DNA of 64,000 nt from Gordonibacter sp. 28C (lineage in GTDB: Bacteria; Actinomycetota; Coriobacteriia; Coriobacteriales; Eggerthellaceae). The DNA lies in NCBI RefSeq assembly GCF_003339845.1, contig NZ_PPTR01000007.1, positions 1 through 64,000 of the forward strand, written 5' to 3'. Position 1 is the stretch's first letter; each line of letters opens with the position of its first letter. Made by a program: the position numbers and the translations under genes. Positions 39,399-50,035 of the stretch are shown here, piece after piece. The notes under the pieces were generated by a model. The model had not been told where the DNA came from. It ran no database searches and saw nothing but the letters and a program-made list of their open reading frames with translations.

Positions 39399-40985
39399 TC
39401 ACCATATGCGCTCGAACACGTCGCGTCGTCTCTCGCGGCCCAGGCGGTCGCGGATGGCGATGGACCCGCATGGCGAGAAGCCGTACTCCACGAGCAGCGC
39501 CCGCATAGGTTCGTTGCCCTCGTACACGTCGCAACGGAGGCTTCGCTTGCCCGCCGCCTTCGCGATGCGCTCGGCCTCGCCCAGGATGAACATGCCCACG
39601 CCGCGCCGGCGCGCCTCCGAGGCCACCGTCACCCAATGCAGAGCCGCGTATGAGGCCTCGCCGTCCGGCGGATCGGGCGACTCGGTGAGCCAATGGGCGC
39701 CCGACGAGCGGGCGTAGGCCGCGTCGCCGCGCGCATCGACGGCGAACACGCCGATGATGCGCTCGCCTTCGGCGGCGGCGTCTTCGGAACCGCTGCGGTC
39801 GGGGATCGTGACCACGTAGGCCGTCCCCCAGTCGATGGCGCGCATGACGCGGCGCTCGGAGGGGTACTTCTTCGACCCCTTCTCCTCGATGCCGAGCGCC
39901 TCGAGCGCCTCGTGGCCGTCCTCCAGCACCTCTTGGAAGCGCACGAAGTCGTCGTGCACGGCCGGCCTCACGCTGTAATACCCCAGAAGCGAGGCGCGCC
40001 CCTCGAAGGGCGGCAGGTCGTCGGGGGACCCGTCCAAGCCACCCTCGCCCTTGGCCGGCGCCTCCTCGCGCTGCGTCACGAGCAGCACCATGACCACGAT
40101 CATGGCGATGCCCACCACGTCCACGGGCGTGACGGGCGTGCCCAGCCACACGGCCGAGATGACCGTGGCCGACACGGGCTCCACGCAGCCCACGAGGCCG
40201 GCGCGCACCGGGCCGGCGTCGGTGATGCCCTGCAGGTAGAACAGGTACGCGGCGAACGTGCCGATGAGCACCATGGCCGCCATGACGCCCACGAGATCGG
40301 GCGTGACGTGCACGGGGATGTTCCACGGCTGCACGAACACGGTGGCCACCGTGCCGCCCAGCAGCATGGCCAGGCCCGTGACGATGAAGCTGCCCCATTT
40401 CGCCAACGCCTTGCCGGGGATGAGCGTGTAGGCGGCCAGCGCGAAGGCCGACACGACGCCCCACATGAGCCCTTCGGCCGGTATGGCCAACGCGCCGACG
40501 TTGCCCTTCGTGGCGATGAGGAACGTGCCTCCGAGCGCGAACACGAGCCCGAACAGCTCGCGAGGTTTGGGCCAGCGCCGCACGCGCACGCACACGATGA
40601 ACATGATGACCACGAGGCCCAGGCGCTCGAGCACCGTGCCGGTGCCCGCGTTCGTGTACGAGATGGCCGACAGGTAGCTCATCTGGGTGAGCAGCACGCC
40701 GAACATCGAGAAGGCGGCGATGCGCAGAAGCGAGCGCTTGTCCCGCAGCACGGCACGCAGGCTGCGCCAGTTCTTGAAGAGGCACGCCACGAGGAAGATG
40801 GCCGCGCCCAGCAGCAGGCGCACGCAGGTGATCCAGGTGACCGGCACGCCGAGCTCGCTCGTCATGAGCTGGGCGCACGTGCCCGAGAAACCCCAGCAGA
40901 TGCCGCCGAGCGCCGCGAACGCGATGCCGCGCGCCACATGGCTCTTCCGCGGCGCCGCCTGCGCTACCGCCGTCTGACCGGCCAT
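39399..40985 (-). CDS. EamA transporter fused to GNAT acetyltransferase (copy 1)
   Basis: 528-aa two-domain protein. Residues about 20-305 are a ten-helix EamA/DMT transporter (two EamA repeats; ALGGICWGFSGTCAQLM, SYTNAGTGTVLERLGLVVI, CVEPVSATVISAVWLGTPVT). After a charged linker, residues about 340-528 form a GNAT domain with WVTVASEARRRGVGMFILGEAERIAKAAGKRSLRCDV. EamA proteins export amino acids or other metabolites; a cytoplasmic acetyltransferase on the same chain could modify the cargo. ATG at 40985 follows AAAGGGGGAG. It is a tandem paralogue of the next gene. Confidence 0.88.
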   Translation of the reverse strand: MAGQTAVAQAAPRKSHVARGIAFAALGGICWGFSGTCAQLMTSELGVPVTWITCVRLLLGAAIFLVACLFKNWRSLRAVLRDKRSLLRIAAFSMFGVLLTQMSYLSAISYTNAGTGTVLERLGLVVIMFIVCVRVRRWPKPRELFGLVFALGGTFLIATKGNVGALAIPAEGLMWGVVSAFALAAYTLIPGKALAKWGSFIVTGLAMLLGGTVATVFVQPWNIPVHVTPDLVGVMAAMVLIGTFAAYLFYLQGITDAGPVRAGLVGCVEPVSATVISAVWLGTPVTPVDVVGIAMIVVMVLLVTQREEAPAKGEGGLDGSPDDLPPFEGRASLLGYYSVRPAVHDDFVRFQEVLEDGHEALEALGIEEKGSKKYPSERRVMRAIDWGTAYVVTIPDRSGSEDAAAEGERIIGVFAVDARGDAAYARSSGAHWLTESPDPPDGEASYAALHWVTVASEARRRGVGMFILGEAERIAKAAGKRSLRCDVYEGNEPMRALLVEYGFSPCGSIAIRDRLGRERRRDVFERIW

Positions 40986-41147
40986 GGCTCCCCCTTTCCT
41001 CGTCTCGCGGGAACTCGCGTCCCCGTTGCGGTCCATCAGCGCATTGTCGCATGGAAGCGCACCCCGGTAAAGGGCTTTGACGAGTCTTTTACCGTGTTTT
41101 TGAGCGAGTGCGCAAAACAGCGCGCGGGCGATGCGCGCGGGCGACGC

Positions 41148-42680
41148 CTACAGCATGCGCTCGTAGGCGGCACGGGTCTTGCGACGACCGAACACGTCCT
41201 TAATGGAGATGGTGCCGCACGGCGTGTAACCGTGCTTCTCGAGAAGCTTTTGGATGGGCTCGTTCCGCTCGTACACGTCGGCGCGGAGGCTCTGCCGGCC
41301 GCCTGCGCGCGCTATGCGGTCGGCCGTCTCCAAGATGAACATGCCAACGCCGCGCCGGCGCGCCTCGGGCGCCACCGACACCCAGTGCAGCTCCGCGTAG
41401 GGCTGGGGATCGGCGTCGGAATCGGTGAGCCAGGCGGCGCCCGCCCCGCCCGCGTAGTTCTTCTCGGGCGAGAACGACACGGCGAACACGGCTATCATGC
41501 GGCCGTGCGCGTCCTCCACCACGTGCGTGGTGCCGTTCTTGATGCTGTGCATGAGGCGGCGCGCCGAGGGGTACTTCTTGCGCCCCTCGTCGATGCCGAG
41601 CGCGGCGAACGTCTCGTGGCCCGCATCGAGCAGCGCGGACACCTGGTCGAAGTCCTCGCGGGCGGCCGGGCGGCTCGTGTAGTAGCCCAGCACCGACGCG
41701 CGACCGGCGAACAGCGGCGGGTCGTCGTAGGCCGCGGGGGCCGGAGCAGGGGCTCCCCCCTCCGCCGCCTTCGGCCTCTTCTCCCGCTCGGTGACGAGGA
41801 AGATCATGACCACGATGAGGCCGCAGCCCGCGATATCCCACATCGACACGGGGGTGTGCAGCCAGAACAGGGCCAGCACCATGGCCGACACCGGCTCGAC
41901 GCAGCACAAAAGGCTCGCCTTGACCGGGCCGGCGTCGGCCACGCCCTGCAGGTAGAGCATGTAGGCGCCGAGCGTGCCCACCAGCACGATGGCGACGAGG
42001 GCCGCGAGCGCCCCGCCCGACAGCTGGACCGGGATCGCCCACGGCTGCACGACCAGCGAGGCCGCCGAGCCGCCGAACAGCATGGCGAGTCCCGTGACCA
42101 GCATGGCGCCCCACTTCTTGAGCACGCGCACGGGCATGAGCGTGTAGAACGCCAGCGCCACGGCCGACACGAGCCCCCACCCCAGGCCCTCGGGCGGGAT
42201 GGCCAGCTGGTCGAGCTCCCCCTGCGTGGCAATGAGGAGCATGCCGCCGAGCGCGCACGCCAGCCCCAGCGCCTCGCGCAGGCGCGGAAGCCGCTTGGCG
42301 CGCACGCACACGTAGAGCATGATGATAACGAGCCCGATCTGCTCGATGGTGGTGCCCACGCCGGCGCTCGTGTACTTGATGGCGTTCAGGTAGCTCATCT
42401 GGGTGAGCAGCACGCCGAACACGGCGAACAGCGCGATCTGGAGAAGGGAGCGGCGATCACGGAACACCGCAACGAGGTCGCGCCAGTCCTTGACCGCGGT
42501 GAGGAACAGGAAGAACACCGCGGCGATGACCATGCGCACGCAGGTGATCCACTCGGCCGGAGCGCCGTAGTCGTGCATGAGCAGCTGCGCGCACGTGCCC
42601 GAGAAGCCCCAGCACACCCCGCCCGCCAACGCGCATACGATGCCGCGCGCCAGATGCCGGCCCTCCGTCGTTTCAGCCAC
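41148..42680 (-). CDS. EamA transporter fused to GNAT acetyltransferase (copy 2)
   Basis: 510-aa paralogue of copy 1 with the same layout: EamA repeats (about 8-290; GGVCWGFSGTCAQLLM, KYTSAGVGTTIEQIGLVII, CVEPVSAMVLALFWLHTPVS), linker with KRPKAAEGGAPAPAP, then GNAT (about 320-510; WVSVAPEARRRGVGMFILETADRIARAGGRQSLRADV). No ATG fits the N-terminus; GTG at 42680 (VAETTEGRHLARG) aligns with the start of copy 1. The two genes are 162 nt apart on the same strand, evidently a tandem duplication that has diverged. Confidence 0.88.
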   Translation of the reverse strand: MAETTEGRHLARGIVCALAGGVCWGFSGTCAQLLMHDYGAPAEWITCVRMVIAAVFFLFLTAVKDWRDLVAVFRDRRSLLQIALFAVFGVLLTQMSYLNAIKYTSAGVGTTIEQIGLVIIMLYVCVRAKRLPRLREALGLACALGGMLLIATQGELDQLAIPPEGLGWGLVSAVALAFYTLMPVRVLKKWGAMLVTGLAMLFGGSAASLVVQPWAIPVQLSGGALAALVAIVLVGTLGAYMLYLQGVADAGPVKASLLCCVEPVSAMVLALFWLHTPVSMWDIAGCGLIVVMIFLVTEREKRPKAAEGGAPAPAPAAYDDPPLFAGRASVLGYYTSRPAAREDFDQVSALLDAGHETFAALGIDEGRKKYPSARRLMHSIKNGTTHVVEDAHGRMIAVFAVSFSPEKNYAGGAGAAWLTDSDADPQPYAELHWVSVAPEARRRGVGMFILETADRIARAGGRQSLRADVYERNEPIQKLLEKHGYTPCGTISIKDVFGRRKTRAAYERML

Positions 42681-42817
42681 GTGCCCCGCCCTTTCGCTTT
42701 GGATGATTTCGATGGGCCGGAAAAGGCCGCACGGCATTGTCGCACGAGCGCGCCCGCAGGTAAAGGAGGTATTCGGCAAGATTCCGGTAAAATCCGAAGC
42801 GGAGCCCCGCACGCCGC

Positions 42818-42890
42818 CAGGTTGCCATCCCGGGCAGAGGTTGGAAGGCCCAGCGCGCTTTGCAATCCTGAGCGCAACACGCAGGATGAA
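42818..42890. repeat. Dispersed repeat related to the tpiA-gpmI cluster
   Basis: caggttgccatcc (42818-42830) and atcctgagcgca (42865-42876) match stretches at 10727-10749. It occupies the gap between the XRE gene and copy 2 of EamA-GNAT. Confidence 0.5.
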
Positions 42891-42963
42891 GGGGGACCGC
42901 CCGCTTGAAGAACGCCGCCGGATCGCGCTTCTCGAGCGGGCGGGTTCCGCCTCCCAGCGGGCC

Positions 42964-43179
42964 TTAAAAGGTGAACAGTTGGCGCACCTCTATGTCGAGG
43001 GCATCGGCGATGCGGCCAAGGTCGTCAAGCCCCACGCTCACGCGCCCCGATTCGATCCGCCAGATATGGGACTTGCTGCTGCCCACCATCAGGGCGAGCT
43101 TGTGCTGCGACAGACCCTGCGCCTCGCGGCGGTCGCGGATGGCGGCACCTAAGCGCAATCTTTTGTCTTCTGGAGTCAT
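42964..43179 (-). CDS. XRE-family transcriptional regulator
   Basis: 71-aa protein that is essentially one helix-turn-helix domain (AAIRDRREAQGLSQHKLALMVGSSKSHIWRIESGRVSVGLDDLGRIADAL). No ribosome site precedes the ATG at 43179. A TATACA -10 at 43200-43195 would give a very short leader of about 9 nt. It is divergent from the CpsD-like gene, with a perfect 40-bp palindrome between, which is the natural candidate for its operator. Confidence 0.9.
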   Translation of the reverse strand: MTPEDKRLRLGAAIRDRREAQGLSQHKLALMVGSSKSHIWRIESGRVSVGLDDLGRIADALDIEVRQLFTF

Positions 43180-43194
43180 TTTTTCAGAGTATTC

Positions 43195-43240
43195 TGTATA
43201 ATCGGCTTAACGGCTTCATATATGAAGCCGTTAAGCCGAT
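43195..43240. promoter_or_regulatory. Divergent promoters overlapping a perfect 40-bp palindrome
   Basis: atcggcttaacggcttcata (43201-43220) is followed directly by its exact reverse complement (43221-43240). Plus-strand TATAAT (43197-43202) and minus-strand TATACA (43200-43195) overlap at its left edge. The palindrome covers the -35 zone of the XRE gene and the predicted start site of the plus-strand unit, so a bound dimer or tetramer could block both. No U run follows, so it is not a typical terminator. Confidence 0.7.
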
Positions 43241-43330
43241 GTAGACAGACGGTCGCCGCGTACTTGCCCGAGACGCCGCATTGCGGCGCGCTCCACCAAG
43301 CGAATCGGCGGCGCAACGCACGAAGCGAAG

Positions 43331-43990
43331 GTGGGACGGTTGAACGAAAAGCGCAAGCGGCTACCGAGGGAACGGCTCGACGAGGGCGCAGCGGTCGCCA
43401 ACGCGGCGAGCACGCTCTATGCAAATATCGGTTTCATGGGCGTGGACCGCCCGCTTCGCTCCGTTGTCGTCACGAGCACCGTTCCCAACGAGGGAAAGTC
43501 CACGATTGCCGTCGAGCTGGCGCGAGCGATGGCATCGTCGGGAAAGCGCACGCTTTTGCTGGAATGCGACCTGCGCCGCCGCTCGCTCGCGCGCTTGCTG
43601 GGCGTCAGGCCGACTGCGGGTTGGTGGGCGGTCGTCATGGGCGAAGCCGAGCTAAGCCGGGCGATGACGCACACCGGCGAGGGCAACCTGTTCCTGCTCG
43701 ATGCCGAACCAGGCCTTCCCAGTCCGACGGACCTGCTGGATTCCAAGCGGTTCCGTGCGCTCTTCGACGCGCTGTCGCGATCGTTCGCCTACGTGGTGGT
43801 CGACACGCCGCCGGTGGGCATGTTCGTGGACGCAGCCGTCGTCGCCGCGCAAGCCGACGCCACCGTGATGGTCGTGCGCGAAGGGTTCGCGAAACGCAAG
43901 GGAGTCGTGCGTGCACGCGGTCAACTCGAACAGGCCGGAGCGAACGTCGTGGGCATCGTGATGAGCTTCTGTCGCGAGAACCCCTCCTGA
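43331..43990 (+). CDS. CpsD/CapB-like capsular-type P-loop ATPase
   Basis: 219-aa member of the BY-kinase/Wzz-partner ATPase family (ParA-like fold). Walker A is TSTVPNEGKST (about 50-60), Walker A' LLLECDLRRRS, and Walker B YVVVDTPPVG. The C-terminal Tyr cluster normal for autophosphorylating BY-kinases is missing; the protein ends FCRENPS. No transmembrane activator or glycosyltransferase genes lie nearby. Start: GTG at 43331, or more likely TTG at 43340, which has AAGGTGG at good spacing. It could be a remnant of a polysaccharide locus or a regulator without kinase activity. Confidence 0.8.
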   Translation: MGRLNEKRKRLPRERLDEGAAVANAASTLYANIGFMGVDRPLRSVVVTSTVPNEGKSTIAVELARAMASSGKRTLLLECDLRRRSLARLLGVRPTAGWWAVVMGEAELSRAMTHTGEGNLFLLDAEPGLPSPTDLLDSKRFRALFDALSRSFAYVVVDTPPVGMFVDAAVVAAQADATVMVVREGFAKRKGVVRARGQLEQAGANVVGIVMSFCRENPS

Positions 43991-44009
43991 GTCGACCGCA
44001 ACGTCGACG

Positions 44010-44037
44010 GGTTCCGCTGGCCGCAAACCAGCGGAAC

Positions 44038-44038
<1 letters not shown>
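44010..44038. terminator. Hairpin between convergent genes
   Basis: ggttccgctgg / ccagcggaacc with a 7-nt loop, lying between the CpsD-like gene and uvrA, which converge. It touches the uvrA stop codon. No U run on either strand; probably a bidirectional 3'-end hairpin. Confidence 0.6.
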
Positions 44039-46914
<2,876 letters not shown>

Positions 46915-47138
46915 GTTGCTTGTCGCTCTTTCTCGTATCGCCCGCCGCCGTGCCGGCGCGCTCCAAGATTCCAGGTCCCGTATATGGATACCGGAATACT
47001 ATCATTTCCGTGCAATCGTTCATTCTAGCGCAGCGCGGGGATCGAATTTGCGAAAACATCCGTTCGTGTTCAAGCGTTCAAACGATGCGCACAATTCGTT
47101 CGCTTTCTGCCGGGCGGGAACCCGGGCGAAGCGGCGCG

Positions 47139-49277
47139 TCAGGCGGCCGGAACCGCCCGGGACGTCCCGGCAAGCTCGACCATCTCGTCGAACGACAGCG
47201 CGGGCGCGTACAGATAGCCCTGGAAGTACGAGCAGCCCAGCGCGGCAAGGCGGTCGCGCTGCTCGGCCGTCTCCACGTACTCCGCCAGCACCGTGAAGCC
47301 CAGCTGCTCGGACAGGCGCGTGATGGACGCCACGATCTCGGCGTAGCGCTCGTTCTCCATGACGCCCTTGGCGATGGTGCCGTCCAGCTTCACGACGGTG
47401 AACACGCTGGTCTCCAGGTACTGGAACGACGTGCGCCCCATGGAGAAGTCGTCGATGGCCAGCGGGATGCCCGCGTCCGCCAAACGGTGCAGCAGCGCCG
47501 AGGCGCCCTCGTCCCAGCGCAGCGCCTCGCGCTCCGTCGCCTCCACCACCACGCGCCCCTCGTCGAGGCCGCGCGCGCGGAACGCGGCGATGATGAAGTC
47601 GACGCACGCCTCGTCCTGCAGCATCGCGGCCGTGGCGTTCACGCTGACGCCGAATCCCGGGCGAAGGGCGCCGGCGTGCGCGAGGGCCTCCACCCGCTGC
47701 GCGTCGTCGAGGGCCCGGTCGAACACGGCGCGCTCCAGATCGCCGCCGATGCCCGCCTCCTTCGCCAGCTCGATGACGATGGGAGGGTACAGCGCGCCGT
47801 AGACGGGGTGCTCGAACCGCAGCAGCGCCTCCGCGCCGACCGCCTTGCCAGACGCGTCGAACTGCGGCTGGTAGCGCAGCTCGAACGTGCGCTCGAGCAC
47901 GAGCCGGCGCACGTCCTCCGCAAGCGAGCGGGCCACGGCGCCCAGCGAGCCGGGCGCCGTCATGAGCTTCGCGTCGCGGCCCGTGCGCTCGTCCTCCTGG
48001 AAGGAGGCCAGCAACGCGACGTACCCCGCCCGGGCGCGATCGTCGGCCACGCGCTCGTAGCGGCGCAGGAACGGCAGGTACAGCGCGGTTCCCAGGGCGA
48101 TGCACACCAGCTGCAGCACCGCGCCTGCCGGCGAGCCCGTGGCCACGTAGCCGCCCACGATCGGCGGCGTCGTCCACGACACGTCCACGATCACGGGCGG
48201 CACGAGGCCGACGGCCATGGCCGCGTAGGACACCACCATGTTCACCAGAGGCACGACGATGAACGGCACGAACAGCGCCGGGTTCCACACGACCGGCAAG
48301 CCGAACATCATGATCTCGCTGATGTTGAAGAACATGGGCACGGCCGCGAACGAGGACAGGCGACGGAAGCTGCGGCGCCGGCCGAACAGCAGGATGGCCA
48401 CGAGCAGCGACAGCAGGGCCCCGGCGCCGCCGATGGAGGCGAACACGTCCAGGAAGGTCTTCGTGACGATCTGCGCGGGCTCGCCCCCCGCTGCGAGCGC
48501 CGCCGCGTTGGCGGCCGTGCCGGGCACGAACACGCTCTGGGCGACGCTGTCGAGCATGTTGCCCCCGTGTATGCCGAAGAACCACATGACGTTGTTCATG
48601 AGCAGGTACAGAAGCCCGCTCGCCAACGTCGCGGTGGCCAACGGGAACAGCGCGCTGACGCCTTGGAAGAACAGCTCCTCCACGCTGTCCACGTTCGCGA
48701 TCTGCGCCACGGTGGCGTTCGCCACCCCGAACAGCACGATGACGACCGCGATGGGCATGAGCCCCGCGACGGCGTGGTTGAACACGTTGTCCACGCCGTC
48801 GCCGTACAGCCGCTGAGAGCGCTTCATGCGCACGAGCCGGCAGTACAGCATCGACGAGAGCAGCCCGCACACGATGGCGATGAACAGCGAGCGCGTGCTG
48901 AGCACCGCCCAGTCGAAGCCCTCGGAGCCGAATCCCACGAACATGAGGTAGGCCGCGAGCGCGGCGAAGGGCGCGCCTTGCACGAAGAAGTCGCCGAATC
49001 GGTCGGAGCACGCCTTCGCGTAGCGAAGGGCTATGGCCACGGCCACGTACAGGGAGAAGATGCCCATCGTGGCGCTGTACACGAGCCGCAGCACGCTTTC
49101 GAGCCAAGGCAGCGACACGAGCAGGTCCTGGTACGGAGCGAGGGGGAGGTTGAGGAAGATGAGGCAGAAGGACCCCACGAGCAGCACGGGTATGGTGAGG
49201 ATGAGTCCCTGGCGGATGGCCTGGAACGCCATGACGTCCTCCAACCGAGCGAACCACGCGTTGACCTTGTTGAACAT
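47139..49277 (-). CDS. PTS EIIC-like membrane domain fused to EAL phosphodiesterase
   Basis: 712-aa protein. Residues about 1-430 form a cellobiose/lactose-type PTS EIIC channel (FVQGAPFAALAAYLMFVGF, FFGIHGGNMLDSV, PMFFNISEIMMFGLPVVWNP), without EIIA or EIIB domains. Residues about 465-712 form an EAL domain that hydrolyses c-di-GMP. The catalytic set appears complete: AEALLRF, VSVNATA, VEATERE, IDDFSMGRTSF, VKLDGTI, AEYVET and FQGYLYAP. The membrane part may act as a sugar or oligosaccharide sensor rather than a transporter. The ATG at 49277 follows AAGGGTGGGA. It is transcribed alone. Confidence 0.9.
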   Translation of the reverse strand: MFNKVNAWFARLEDVMAFQAIRQGLILTIPVLLVGSFCLIFLNLPLAPYQDLLVSLPWLESVLRLVYSATMGIFSLYVAVAIALRYAKACSDRFGDFFVQGAPFAALAAYLMFVGFGSEGFDWAVLSTRSLFIAIVCGLLSSMLYCRLVRMKRSQRLYGDGVDNVFNHAVAGLMPIAVVIVLFGVANATVAQIANVDSVEELFFQGVSALFPLATATLASGLLYLLMNNVMWFFGIHGGNMLDSVAQSVFVPGTAANAAALAAGGEPAQIVTKTFLDVFASIGGAGALLSLLVAILLFGRRRSFRRLSSFAAVPMFFNISEIMMFGLPVVWNPALFVPFIVVPLVNMVVSYAAMAVGLVPPVIVDVSWTTPPIVGGYVATGSPAGAVLQLVCIALGTALYLPFLRRYERVADDRARAGYVALLASFQEDERTGRDAKLMTAPGSLGAVARSLAEDVRRLVLERTFELRYQPQFDASGKAVGAEALLRFEHPVYGALYPPIVIELAKEAGIGGDLERAVFDRALDDAQRVEALAHAGALRPGFGVSVNATAAMLQDEACVDFIIAAFRARGLDEGRVVVEATEREALRWDEGASALLHRLADAGIPLAIDDFSMGRTSFQYLETSVFTVVKLDGTIAKGVMENERYAEIVASITRLSEQLGFTVLAEYVETAEQRDRLAALGCSYFQGYLYAPALSFDEMVELAGTSRAVPAA

Positions 49278-49407
49278 TCCCACCCTTCCGCCGTCGACGA
49301 CCTCCCGCAAACCATTCCGACCATTGTACCTTGAACGAAACGCCCAGGCGACACGCAAGGAAACGGGAAGGAAACGATTTAGGAAACGGAAGGAAACATC
49401 GAGCGCG

Positions 49408-49752
49408 TCAGCATCCCAGCAGGTGGCGCACGGCGGCGACGGGGTGGCTTGTGAGCATGCGCGGCCCGGCGTAGCGCATGACGGACCGTATCTCCTCGCG
49501 CTTCTCGGGAGCGTAGCAGTGGTTCCCGCACTGCTCGCACGACGTCTTGACCTCCATCTTGCGGCAGCGCTCGGTGCGCAGCACGGCGTACGCGTCGACG
49601 GCGGCGCACGCGGGGCACACCGGCTCGCCGCAGTGCGCCGACTCGGTGCGGTCGGCGGCCTCGTGGTTGCCGGCGCAGTACAGCGCCACCATCTGCGAGA
49701 TGGTGCGCTTCTCGCGCGCGCGGCGCTTCGCTGTTTTCGGTGAATCGCCCAT
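49408..49752 (-). CDS. YgbA-type (nitrous oxide-stimulated promoter) family protein
   Basis: 114-aa Cys-rich protein of the YgbA_NO family. It has a basic N-terminus (KTAKRRAREKRTISQMVALYC), CPAC, and a second group TSCEQCGNHCYAPEKREEIRSVMRYAGPRML. The cysteines suggest a metal or iron-sulphur site. In enterobacteria ygbA is induced by nitric oxide through NsrR; whether that holds here is unknown. It stands alone. Confidence 0.85.
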   Translation of the reverse strand: MGDSPKTAKRRAREKRTISQMVALYCAGNHEAADRTESAHCGEPVCPACAAVDAYAVLRTERCRKMEVKTSCEQCGNHCYAPEKREEIRSVMRYAGPRMLTSHPVAAVRHLLGC

Positions 49753-49769
49753 GGCAACAGGCTATCAGA

Positions 49770-49850
49770 AGCGCCGCGCCGCGGCGAGAGGGGTTTCCCC
49801 TCGCCGCGGCGGACGGCGCGCCGGGCGGAACGGCCGTCCGGCGCGCGAAA
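49770..49850. terminator. Double G+C-rich hairpin
   Basis: Two adjacent stems: gccgcggcgag...ctcgccgcggc around ttt (about 49778-49810), and ggcgcgcc/ggccgtccggcgcg (about 49815-49846). They lie between the Bce-like operon's end and the YgbA gene and probably end the former. Confidence 0.5.
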
Positions 49851-49852
49851 GC

Positions 49853-50027
49853 TTACCGGGCAATGAGGAACCCGACGAACGCAAGCACGTACACGCCGAA
49901 CACCGCGTACACACGCCCCCATCTTCGCCAAGCCGGCAAGGCCCCGCTCGAGCACGGCGCGGGCTCCCGCGACCAGCACGACGGCGAGCGCGATCACCGA
50001 CACGACCAACAACGCGTTCGAAAGCAT
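49853..50027 (-). pseudogene. Frameshifted small membrane protein at the end of the Bce-like operon
   Basis: The ATG at 50027 starts 8 nt after the permease stop, preceded by GGGGGAGG. It reads MLSNALLVVSVIALAVVL and on to LAGLAKMG, then a run of five G residues shifts the frame. With four G the protein would continue RVYAVFGVYVLAFVGFLIAR and stop at 49853, giving 57 aa with two membrane helices. With five G it runs on into low-quality sequence. The second half is so clearly membrane-protein-like that the intact form must have existed recently. Slippage at the G run, a sequencing error or a fresh mutation are all possible. Confidence 0.65.
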
Positions 50028-50035
50028 GCCTCCCC

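Noticed and set aside
39693-42908. 1071-aa plus-strand frame opposite the EamA-GNAT genes
   Set aside because: Repetitive His/Arg/Asp-rich translation without domains; shadow of the paired paralogues.
46915-47138. LexA/SOS box upstream of uvrA
   Set aside because: Several gttc/gaac words occur but none in the CGAAC-N4-GTTCG arrangement.
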